A stretch of 64,000 nucleotides of DNA. Origin: Bacteroidota bacterium (GTDB lineage Bacteria > Bacteroidota > Bacteroidia > Chitinophagales > Chitinophagaceae). The stretch is taken from assembly GCA_947476145.1 (NCBI GenBank), contig CANJPH010000007.1, positions 35,701-99,700 on the forward strand. Reading direction: 5' to 3'. Made by a program: the position numbers and the translations under genes. This document shows positions 7,746 to 15,278 of this stretch, piece by piece. Numbering within the stretch: position 1 is the stretch's first letter; every line of letters starts with the position of its first letter. Below the pieces are notes generated by a model. It was given only the letters and a program-made list of their open reading frames with translations, ran no database searches and was not told the DNA's origin.

Positions 7746-10700
7746 TTAAAAAACAAAGTTTATGTTGAAACCAATTTGACGTACAGGAGGTGTTTGGGCA
7801 GTATTACTAATACCAGAACCGTTACCACTTGTATAGCTGAACTCAGGATCAGTAAACTGATTCTTAGCATCAACAATTGTAAATAAGTTTCTACCATAAA
7901 TTGCTACGTTAGCAGCTGAGAAAATCTTAGACTTTTTAACAAAAGAAGCTGGTAAATTGTAAGACAAGTTAACGTCTCTCAATTTAATAAACCAAGCTGG
8001 TGCTACGAAGTTCTCAGAAATCAAACGATAGTTGTTAACCCATAAAGCATACTCTGGTTCACGCACATAAACTGACGTGTTAGGTACGTTCGCTCCAGAA
8101 ACTGGATCGATATAATATGAATTAGCAAAAATTTGATTGGTTCTGTTTGCAGTCCAAGCTCCAGATCCTGTGAAAGTCATTTGACGACCTAAGTCTGAGT
8201 ACATAACGTTACCACCACGGTATTCAAAGTTAAACGCTAAACGGAAATCTTTGTAAGATACAGTTGAACCTAAGCCCACCATATCACGTGGTAAAGTACC
8301 ACCCTTTTCTTTCAAAGTAGGGTCTAGTGTTGGGTAACCAGTTGTAGCACTTACTCTTCTACGGCCTGCATCATCATAATAATAACCATTGGTTTTCAAT
8401 ATTGGGAAACGTTGTCCTAAGATTACGTTTGATGTAGCATAAGAATATCCACCATAAGCGAATTGAGTGATACCAGGATATAAACTTTCAACTTTATTAT
8501 CGTTGTAAGAGTATTTGATACTCATATCCCACTTCACTTTAGTTTCACGTAATATTTGAACTTTTAAGTCAGCCTCGTAACCGAAGTTATTCACTTCACC
8601 TACGTTAATTAACAAGTTAGAGAAACCAGTTGAGTTAGGAACTTTAACTGTTAATACTTGACCTTCTGATTTTTGAGTATACCAAGAAACGTCTAAGTTC
8701 ACTCTGTTTTTCAAGAAGCTAAACTCACCACCTACCTCTATTGCAGTTACAAACTCAGGCTTTAAATTAGCATCAGGTAAAGTATTACCTACTGATAAAC
8801 CTACGTTGTTACCGTAAGGGAAGTTACTACCGTTATTATACGCTAAATCCAAACCATACAATGGAATGTTGTCATTACCATTCTTGTTATAAGATCCACG
8901 TAATTTAGCATAGTTCAATACATCGTTTTTTAAAGCAGGTAATGCATCTGTTAACACAAATGACAATGCCGCACCATAATACAAGTAAGAGTATTGATCG
9001 GCAGATCTTGTTGTTTTAAAGAAACGAGAAGTCGCATCATAACGTCCAGTAAGGTTTAAGTTTAACCACTCCATTCCTTTTAAGTTGGTGTTCATATCCG
9101 CATAGTAACCAAACCTACGCTCGGTTGTATTAGATTCAGAACCAGCTAAGTTTCCTTGTCTGTTAGAAATATTGTAAACATCAGGAACCACAATGGAACT
9201 AGATGAAACAGAGATTGACTTCGTATAACGTTGGTATATTGAGTAACCTAAGTTCAACTTGTTTTGTGTAATACCTAAATCCTTTTGGATACGTACTTGA
9301 AATTCATTGTTTAACACATTCTCTGTAGAAGAGTAATCGTTAACACCACCTAACACGTCAGAAATGGCGCGGTAGATACCAGGATAATCATCATCACTTT
9401 CATAAGGAGCCGGAATGAATGCGCTATTTTTTGCCCAGTCAGAATATTGGAATTTCTCTTGTGTGTTTTTACCAGTACGAGAGTTATTCATGATAGCTAT
9501 ACGGTTATACAATTGTAACCAAGGGGTTGCACGATAAGTGATATCGAAGTTACCCGAGAAGTTAGCGTCTTTGTATTTAGCACGGTTAATATCCTTATTG
9601 AAATAAGGGTTATTATAATAGTCATTATAGTAACCATTTGGATTAGCGAACTTATTGGTTCTCCAATTTCTCATGGTAGTTAAATCTACCCAAGAAGCGG
9701 TATTAATGATATCATTTTGGAAATCAGAAGTAGTTCTGTCATATACAACTTGTGTATAGGCAGCGTTAAATAATGTAGAAACCTTACCGTATTCTCTTGT
9801 AGACTTCACACGAACACCAGTTCTATCACTTAAATCTCCAGGTACAATACCATTGATTTTTTGATTTTCAACTGATAAGTAGTAGCTACCATTATCATCA
9901 CCACCTTGGAAGCTTGCTTGGTTGTTTGTAGAAACACCAATATCAAAACTATTTTCACGAACATTAGCAACGTTCGAATAAGGGATAATCAATTTGCTAC
10001 CGTCTTGTAATACACGGCCGGCAATACGTTGGCTACCATCATAAGCATCACCATATTGTTGGTTTTCATAAGATCTCCAGTTTGCTTTCGCACGGAAAAG
10101 AGGATCCTTATTGTATGCCGCTTCACCATATACATATGGATAGTATTGAGAACCAGAACCATACTTGTCTTGGAAGGCAGGTAAGAAACTAACTTGCTCA
10201 AAGTTGGTCGTATTGGAATATTGAATTTTCAATTTTCCTTTACTACCTTGTTTAGTTGTAATTACCAACGCACCATTCACACCCGCAGAGCCATACAATG
10301 TAGCCGCTTGTCCACCCTTAAGGATAGAAACGTTGTCCACATCATTTGGATTGATCAGTGCTAATGCAGTTGCGGTAGTTTGCATACCATCAATTACAAT
10401 TAATGCTTCGTTATTACCAGTTAATGAACGGTAACCACGTAATACCACCTTAACGGAAGGATCAACGCTGTTATTTACAGTATACACCGCCAAACCAGAA
10501 ACCTTACCCGCAAGGGCTTGTGTTAACTGAGGAGAGCGACCTACTGAAAGTTCTTCACTAGATACTTTAGCATAAGAGTATCCAATCTCTTTAGATTTTT
10601 TACGGATACCTTGAGCGGTAACAACCACATTGTCAAGCTCATCTGCTTGACGGTTCAAAACAATACTTAAAGTTGTTGCAGTTGCTTTCACTTCAGTTGA

Positions 10701-10931
10701 AGCGAAACCAGTAGCACTAACTTGCAAAGTTGCATTTGCAGCAGCATTAATTTTGAAGTTACCATTAGCATCAGCAACTGAGGCTGATGTTTGACCCTTT
10801 ACTTTCACTGTTGCATAAGCTACCGCAACGCCTTTGTCATCTTTCACCGTACCGGTTACTGAACGAACCTGCGCATTTGCCGAAGCGAATACTAAAACAG
10901 CCAAGAAGAGTGAGGTTACAATTTTCTTCAT
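7746..10931 (-). CDS. SusC/RagA family TonB-linked outer-membrane transporter
   Basis: The 1061-aa protein has a signal peptide (MKKIVTSLFLAVLVFASANAQ), a CarboxypepD_reg-like beta-sandwich (about 22-100, VRSVTGTVKDDKGVAVAYAT), then a plug domain. The plug carries the SusC signature region SILKGGQAATLYGSAGVNGA followed by LVITTKQG (about 204-230). A long beta-barrel follows and ends in a terminal F (FNINFVF). It imports a ligand across the outer membrane using TonB-ExbBD energy, with the SusD just downstream. The upstream region 10932-11146 is AT-rich and presumably holds the promoter. A minus-strand TAATTTTG near 11000-11007 fits the Bacteroidota -7 consensus TAnnTTTG, but I saw no convincing -33 box. 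Confidence 0.93.
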   Translation of the reverse strand: MKKIVTSLFLAVLVFASANAQVRSVTGTVKDDKGVAVAYATVKVKGQTSASVADANGNFKINAAANATLQVSATGFASTEVKATATTLSIVLNRQADELDNVVVTAQGIRKKSKEIGYSYAKVSSEELSVGRSPQLTQALAGKVSGLAVYTVNNSVDPSVKVVLRGYRSLTGNNEALIVIDGMQTTATALALINPNDVDNVSILKGGQAATLYGSAGVNGALVITTKQGSKGKLKIQYSNTTNFEQVSFLPAFQDKYGSGSQYYPYVYGEAAYNKDPLFRAKANWRSYENQQYGDAYDGSQRIAGRVLQDGSKLIIPYSNVANVRENSFDIGVSTNNQASFQGGDDNGSYYLSVENQKINGIVPGDLSDRTGVRVKSTREYGKVSTLFNAAYTQVVYDRTTSDFQNDIINTASWVDLTTMRNWRTNKFANPNGYYNDYYNNPYFNKDINRAKYKDANFSGNFDITYRATPWLQLYNRIAIMNNSRTGKNTQEKFQYSDWAKNSAFIPAPYESDDDYPGIYRAISDVLGGVNDYSSTENVLNNEFQVRIQKDLGITQNKLNLGYSIYQRYTKSISVSSSSIVVPDVYNISNRQGNLAGSESNTTERRFGYYADMNTNLKGMEWLNLNLTGRYDATSRFFKTTRSADQYSYLYYGAALSFVLTDALPALKNDVLNYAKLRGSYNKNGNDNIPLYGLDLAYNNGSNFPYGNNVGLSVGNTLPDANLKPEFVTAIEVGGEFSFLKNRVNLDVSWYTQKSEGQVLTVKVPNSTGFSNLLINVGEVNNFGYEADLKVQILRETKVKWDMSIKYSYNDNKVESLYPGITQFAYGGYSYATSNVILGQRFPILKTNGYYYDDAGRRRVSATTGYPTLDPTLKEKGGTLPRDMVGLGSTVSYKDFRLAFNFEYRGGNVMYSDLGRQMTFTGSGAWTANRTNQIFANSYYIDPVSGANVPNTSVYVREPEYALWVNNYRLISENFVAPAWFIKLRDVNLSYNLPASFVKKSKIFSAANVAIYGRNLFTIVDAKNQFTDPEFSYTSGNGSGISNTAQTPPVRQIGFNINFVF

Positions 10932-11146
10932 TTGCTTTTTGTTTTTACTTAAGAGTCTAAGATAAGAAAAAAATTAAACGAATGTTAAGGATTAGTTAAC
11001 AAAATTATTATTGGTTCTAAGTAAATTTGATAATAAATTAATATATAACTGTTAATCAATCATATATGAACTCAATTATTTTAATATTTGTTAAAAATTT
11101 TTGAAAAAAAACTTAGAAAAATTGGACAAAATTCACGTATGGGCAC

Positions 11147-11180
11147 AAAAAAAGGCATAACAGACTAGTGGTTATGCCTT
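11147..11180 (-). terminator. Rho-independent terminator of the 55-aa gene
   Basis: On the minus strand, AAGGCATAAC pairs perfectly with GTTATGCCTT across a 9-nt loop and is followed by seven T. It lies 34 nt after the stop of the small gene at 11215-11382, which supports that gene being transcribed. Confidence 0.9.
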
Positions 11181-11214
11181 ATTGAATGCCTTAGGAAAGA
11201 GAAAATAGCAGAAA

Positions 11215-11382
11215 TCAACTACCTCTTGATCCACCGGTTTTAATAGGTTTTTTATTCGCGCCGCCAGAAGACTTAGTGTTGGCTTTAGCGATAAACTTTG
11301 AACTACCTCCCGCTTGAGGAGTAGTTTTAGTAGTAGCAGCTGCTTTTTTATCCGCTACTTTCTTATTAATTGCAAATCCCAT
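11215..11382 (-). CDS. Small basic low-complexity protein (55 aa)
   Basis: This ORF is below the track's cut-off. It reads MGFAINKKVADKKAAATTKT and continues through a Gly/Ser/Lys/Ala-rich tail to GGSRGS. It is strongly basic, lacks a signal peptide and has no predicted fold, somewhat like the tails of histone H1-like or ribosome-associated proteins. Support for it being real comes from a clean ATG, codon usage with no rare run, and a perfect rho-independent terminator directly downstream. The function is unknown. A nucleic-acid-binding role is only a guess from its charge. Confidence 0.65.
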   Translation of the reverse strand: MGFAINKKVADKKAAATTKTTPQAGGSSKFIAKANTKSSGGANKKPIKTGGSRGS

Positions 11383-11456
11383 AGTTAATTATTTATTACA
11401 TAAAAGTAAATAATAAAATTGGGAATATTCAATAAATAGTAAATCTTAAATGTTAA

Positions 11457-11999
11457 CTACAAGGAATAGCTTAATAATAACATGCCCCTATACTCCGGTT
11501 TCATTAATGTAAAAATAGTTGCTGGCAATTGAAACTTGCCTACAATTTCAAAACCATTTTTTTGATAAAACTGCAAAGCTTTTGTCGCACTATCCATTGC
11601 TTTTAATAAAATTATTTTCTTATTCATTCTAATAGATAGCTCTTTTGTAAATTGAATAAGTTGGGATCCGACTCCTTTTTGAATAGCCGAATGCATGATA
11701 TAAATTCGCTCTAATTCTAAACTTGCATTTTCATCAAACCCTTTGCTATTAGCATTTATATTCAATTTTAAATAACCAACGGGTTCCTTATTTAAATAGG
11801 CGATAAAATGTAAATTATTAGGATCAGCTATTTCTTTTTTTATTTTTTCAACTGGATAGGCGTATTCATTTATATACCAGTCAATTCCTCCTTCCTCCCA
11901 TAAGTAAGGGTAATGTGGAATGTAAATTTTCTTTGCAAGATCACTTAATAATTGCGCTTGGGTAAAATCTATTTGCAGAATTTGTAGTGGACTTGTCAT
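11457..11999 (-). CDS. GNAT family N-acetyltransferase
   Basis: The 180-aa cytoplasmic protein has the GNAT acetyl-CoA fold. Its motif A region is LELERIYIMHSAIQKGVGSQ (about residues 93-113), where Q-K-G-V-G-S is the pyrophosphate-binding R/QxxGxG/A loop. It is followed by the beta5 strand and the FYQKNGFEIVG motif near the C-terminus. The N-terminal part (YIPHYPYLWEEGGIDWYINE) resembles the GNATs that act on amines or antibiotics, but the acceptor substrate cannot be named. The gene sits 12 nt downstream of the SDR gene on the same strand, probably in one operon. Confidence 0.88.
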   Translation of the reverse strand: MTSPLQILQIDFTQAQLLSDLAKKIYIPHYPYLWEEGGIDWYINEYAYPVEKIKKEIADPNNLHFIAYLNKEPVGYLKLNINANSKGFDENASLELERIYIMHSAIQKGVGSQLIQFTKELSIRMNKKIILLKAMDSATKALQFYQKNGFEIVGKFQLPATIFTLMKPEYRGMLLLSYSL

Positions 12000-12011
12000 T
12001 GAAAAACAAAA

Positions 12012-12707
12012 CTACATTTTTATAGCGCTCATTCCGCCATCCACATGTAAAATTTGCCCTGTTATCCAACTTGATTTCTCAGACAATAAAAAACAAGCCA
12101 TCTCCGAGATATCATTTACGCTACCCACTCTTTTTAAAGGATGACGTAGCGCATTGGCTTCCATTTTTTGTTCACTATTTAATAAACTAGCCGCTAAAGG
12201 GGTGTCCGTTAAAGAAGGTGCAATACAATTTACTCTAATGTTGGGTGCCAATTCCGCAGACAATGCTCTGGTAAGTCCTTCGATCGCTCCTTTGGAAGCA
12301 GCCACCTGTGTATGAAAATTTAAGCCCAATTGAACCGCAACGGTAGAAAATAAAAGAATGGAAGCGCTTCCGCTATTTTTTAATGCCGGCAATGCTGCTT
12401 GAATTACTTTAACAGCGCCTCCTACTTGTAAATTAAAATCTTGTAAAAAATCGCTAGGCTGAATTCTTGCAAAAGGCCTCAAATTAATAGTGCCTGGACA
12501 ATATATTAAACCATCAAGAGTTGTTGGTAAAAAACTAAAATCAATGGACTCGTTTAGTACATTTAAAGGATGTGTGTTAAAATTTTGAACAGACTCAATG
12601 GGATGCGAATTAAAAGTCCCATACACCTCATGCCCTTCTTTTATTAATTGTAACGCAATTGCATTTCCAATCCCAGATGAAGCACCGACTACTAAAAAAT
12701 TTCCCAT
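12012..12707 (-). CDS. SDR-family protein lacking the catalytic tyrosine
   Basis: The 231-aa Rossmann-fold protein has the NAD(P) loop VVGASSGIGNAIA (about 5-17). The NNAG position is replaced by YCPGT, and the C-terminal region HPLKRVGSVNDISEMACFLL plus TGQILHVDGG is the classical SDR end. The active-site YxxxK reads VAASK (in HTQVAASKGA): Lys is kept but Tyr is Val, confirmed from the codons. The upstream Ser is present (LLFSTVA). It is therefore either a catalytically altered reductase or a binding protein. It precedes the GNAT gene by 12 nt. From memory, this Tyr loss recurs in related Bacteroidota proteins, which would make it a subfamily trait rather than a sequencing error. Confidence 0.85.
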   Translation of the reverse strand: MGNFLVVGASSGIGNAIALQLIKEGHEVYGTFNSHPIESVQNFNTHPLNVLNESIDFSFLPTTLDGLIYCPGTINLRPFARIQPSDFLQDFNLQVGGAVKVIQAALPALKNSGSASILLFSTVAVQLGLNFHTQVAASKGAIEGLTRALSAELAPNIRVNCIAPSLTDTPLAASLLNSEQKMEANALRHPLKRVGSVNDISEMACFLLSEKSSWITGQILHVDGGMSAIKM

Positions 12708-12784
12708 GACATTATTTGTTTAATAGTAATAAACAAACAATTAAGTGAAAGGTTCAATGAAAAAGAAAAAGAAAAAAAATATGA

Positions 12785-15019
12785 TTAAACGCTAAGTAAC
12801 CCGGCCTTATATAAATTGGTAATAGGCTTGTTATCCCAACATAATTCAAACCCATCTAACCCTTGTTTAGCATAGCTTTCCTTAATTTCGGTATAGGTTA
12901 AACCATTTCCATTTTCGATACTCAACTTTGACAATAAATGTAATAACCAGTTGCCTACTGCGGGTGCTAAACTAATGTCAAATGCGGTTTTATTGGTCTG
13001 AAAATGTAAATTCATTTCTTCCCATTTAGTCCCTTTTTTTGACCGTTGAACGATTGTTGTAGTTGGCATTACACCCACCCAAATTGCCTTGTAATGATTA
13101 GTTGCATTTATTTCAGGAACAGATATTGCTTTTAAAATATAGTCGGGTGGCACAGAAGTTTTTGGAATTTTAAATTCAAACCATTTTTGTAAAGGCAATT
13201 CAAAACATGCACCATGCATATAATTTAACAATGCCTTTTTTAAACCAAAGCCGAAAATTTCGTGATTCGCTCCAGTTGGATCTATATGTTCAATATCATT
13301 ATTGGCAAATGTGCCTATCTCCTCGGTTACTTTTTTTACTTTATATTTTTCGGGATTTAATCCAACGGGACTATGTGCAGTCATGGTAAATAAATGCCAA
13401 AAAGCCGACTGCAGGGTACCTGTCTCAAAAAGCTGTCTTACCATTTCTAAAGAGTCTACTGTTTCTTGAACAGTTTGTGTTGGGAAACCGTACATTAAAT
13501 AGGCATGTACCATAATGCCGGCATCGGAAAAGTGCTTACTTACTTTGGCCACCTGCGCAACGGTGATGCCTTTATCTATCAGATCCAATAACCTATCCGA
13601 TGCTACTTCTAACCCACCACTCACCGCAATGCAACCTGCCGCTTTTAACAACAAGCATAAATCACGAGTAAAACTTTTTTCAAATCGCACGTTGGCCCAC
13701 CAGCTTACAACAATTTTTCTTTTTATGATTTCAATGGCCACCGATTTCATTAAAGAAGGGGGTGCCGCTTCGTCTACAAAATGAAAACCATGCTCTCCTG
13801 TTTTTGCAATCAACTCCTCCATCCTATCAACAATTAAAGAAGCAGCAATAGGTTCATAGGATTTTATATAGTCTAAAGAAATATCACAAAAAGTACACTT
13901 GCCCCAATAACAACCATGTGCCATGGTTAATTTATTCCAACGACCATCACTCCATAAACTATGCATGGGGTTAATAACTTCAATGGCCGAAATATATTTA
14001 TCTAATAATAGTCCATCGTAATCGGGCGTACCCACTTGACCTTGTTTATAGTCCGAGCAATTTGTATTATTGATATAGGTAACCACTCCATTAACCAAGG
14101 TAAAACAACGTTTTAATTCATGTTGTTGTTTTTTGCCGTCAAGGTGGTCAATTAAAATTTCAAGGGGTGCTTCACCATCATCTAAAGTAATAAAATCATA
14201 AAATTCAAATACCCTTGCATCACTTAAGGATCTTAGTTCAGTATTCGCGAAACCCCCGCCCATGGCTACTTTCGTGCTAGGATAATATTGCTTCACCCAC
14301 TGCGCGCAACGCAAGGAAGTATATAAATTTCCAGGAAAAGGAACGGAGAGGCAAACTAATTTTGGATTCACTTCCTTTAATCTTGCATCCAAAATTTTAA
14401 TTAATATTTCGTCTAAATAAGTAAATGGTTTTTGCAATGCGTTGTATAAATCATCAAATGAATTTGCTGATCTTCCTAAACTTTCAGCATAACGACTAAA
14501 TCCAAAATGTTCGTCAATATTTTCTTTAATTAAATCACTAAGGTCTTCCAAGTACATGGTGGCAATATGCTTGGCCATATCTTGCTTTCCCATACTTCCA
14601 AAAGCCCAATTTAAATTGTCTAATTGTTCAAATCTACTGGCTTCGGGTAAAAAATTGCGCGTACAAATTAAATGAGCGAGTGTATTTGATTTTCCTTGCA
14701 AAAACGAAATCACCTGATCAATTGTTTTAATGTAAACCTCTTTCAAAGCAAAAATGCGCGCGCTGTTTTCAGATAACAGTAGGGGCGCAGTTTTATTCAA
14801 TTGCTTTTCCTGAATAGACTTGAATAAGTTTTCTAATCCCTCCTTGCAAAAAAGTGCAATCGTTACTTCAATGCCTAAATCGGCTTGAACCGCACTTATT
14901 CCTTTGGTATTAAAAAAGCCTTTCAAATAAGCCGTAGCCGGATAAGGGGTATTTAGCTGAGTAAAAGGTGGGGTGATTAAAAATATTGGGGCGCTCAAAA
15001 GGGTTCCATTTAAAAGCAA
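12785..15019 (-). CDS. B12-binding-type radical SAM protein
   Basis: The 744-aa protein shows an N-terminal region, then a cobalamin-binding-like Rossmann domain (about 215-310: LVCLSVPFPGNLYTSLRCAQ, then VAMGGGFANTELR). A radical SAM TIM barrel follows, with the cluster motif GCYWGKCTFCDIS (about 368). The spacing is CX4CX2C rather than the textbook CX3CX2C. The SAM-binding region SGGLEVASDRLL and GITVAQV follows. The C-terminal part (about 600-744) is not recognised. Members of this group do methyl transfers, ring rearrangements or RiPP maturation; the substrate here is unknown. It is divergent from a SusC/SusD operon with about 260 bp between, and is apparently monocistronic. Confidence 0.85.
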   Translation of the reverse strand: MLLNGTLLSAPIFLITPPFTQLNTPYPATAYLKGFFNTKGISAVQADLGIEVTIALFCKEGLENLFKSIQEKQLNKTAPLLLSENSARIFALKEVYIKTIDQVISFLQGKSNTLAHLICTRNFLPEASRFEQLDNLNWAFGSMGKQDMAKHIATMYLEDLSDLIKENIDEHFGFSRYAESLGRSANSFDDLYNALQKPFTYLDEILIKILDARLKEVNPKLVCLSVPFPGNLYTSLRCAQWVKQYYPSTKVAMGGGFANTELRSLSDARVFEFYDFITLDDGEAPLEILIDHLDGKKQQHELKRCFTLVNGVVTYINNTNCSDYKQGQVGTPDYDGLLLDKYISAIEVINPMHSLWSDGRWNKLTMAHGCYWGKCTFCDISLDYIKSYEPIAASLIVDRMEELIAKTGEHGFHFVDEAAPPSLMKSVAIEIIKRKIVVSWWANVRFEKSFTRDLCLLLKAAGCIAVSGGLEVASDRLLDLIDKGITVAQVAKVSKHFSDAGIMVHAYLMYGFPTQTVQETVDSLEMVRQLFETGTLQSAFWHLFTMTAHSPVGLNPEKYKVKKVTEEIGTFANNDIEHIDPTGANHEIFGFGLKKALLNYMHGACFELPLQKWFEFKIPKTSVPPDYILKAISVPEINATNHYKAIWVGVMPTTTIVQRSKKGTKWEEMNLHFQTNKTAFDISLAPAVGNWLLHLLSKLSIENGNGLTYTEIKESYAKQGLDGFELCWDNKPITNLYKAGLLSV

Positions 15020-15278
15020 AAGTAAGGCTATACCTTAGTTGAATGAATACTTTGCCTATTTTTTATACTATTTGATATTAAATTATTGAAATTTTTATTA
15101 TAATATTAATTTATTTAGTAATGTATAAATTAATGGATATTAATACTTTCTTATATGATAAGTATCTATTATCATTGATATACGGAAATAATCAAGCTTT
15201 GAGGGGTAAATAAGCGAATTGATTTAGAAAATTTAACGAAATAATAACTAATTTAGTCATTCGAAAAAACTAAAAATT

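Noticed and set aside
7721-7756. Upstream start of the first SusD ORF overlapping susC
   Set aside because: The internal Met gives a proper lipoprotein signal and removes the overlap.
12785-15019. Anaerobic sulfatase-maturating enzyme (anSME) candidate among radical SAM genes
   Set aside because: anSME has CX3CX2C at the N-terminus and a SPASM domain; this protein has a cobalamin-binding-like domain and CX4CX2C, and is not in the PUL.
15060-15090. TATACTATTTG upstream of the second SusC, similar to one at about 44893 before the LacI gene
   Set aside because: The spacing TA-N3-TTTG does not fit the Bacteroidota -7 consensus TAnnTTTG, and no -33 partner is clear; too weak to list as promoters.
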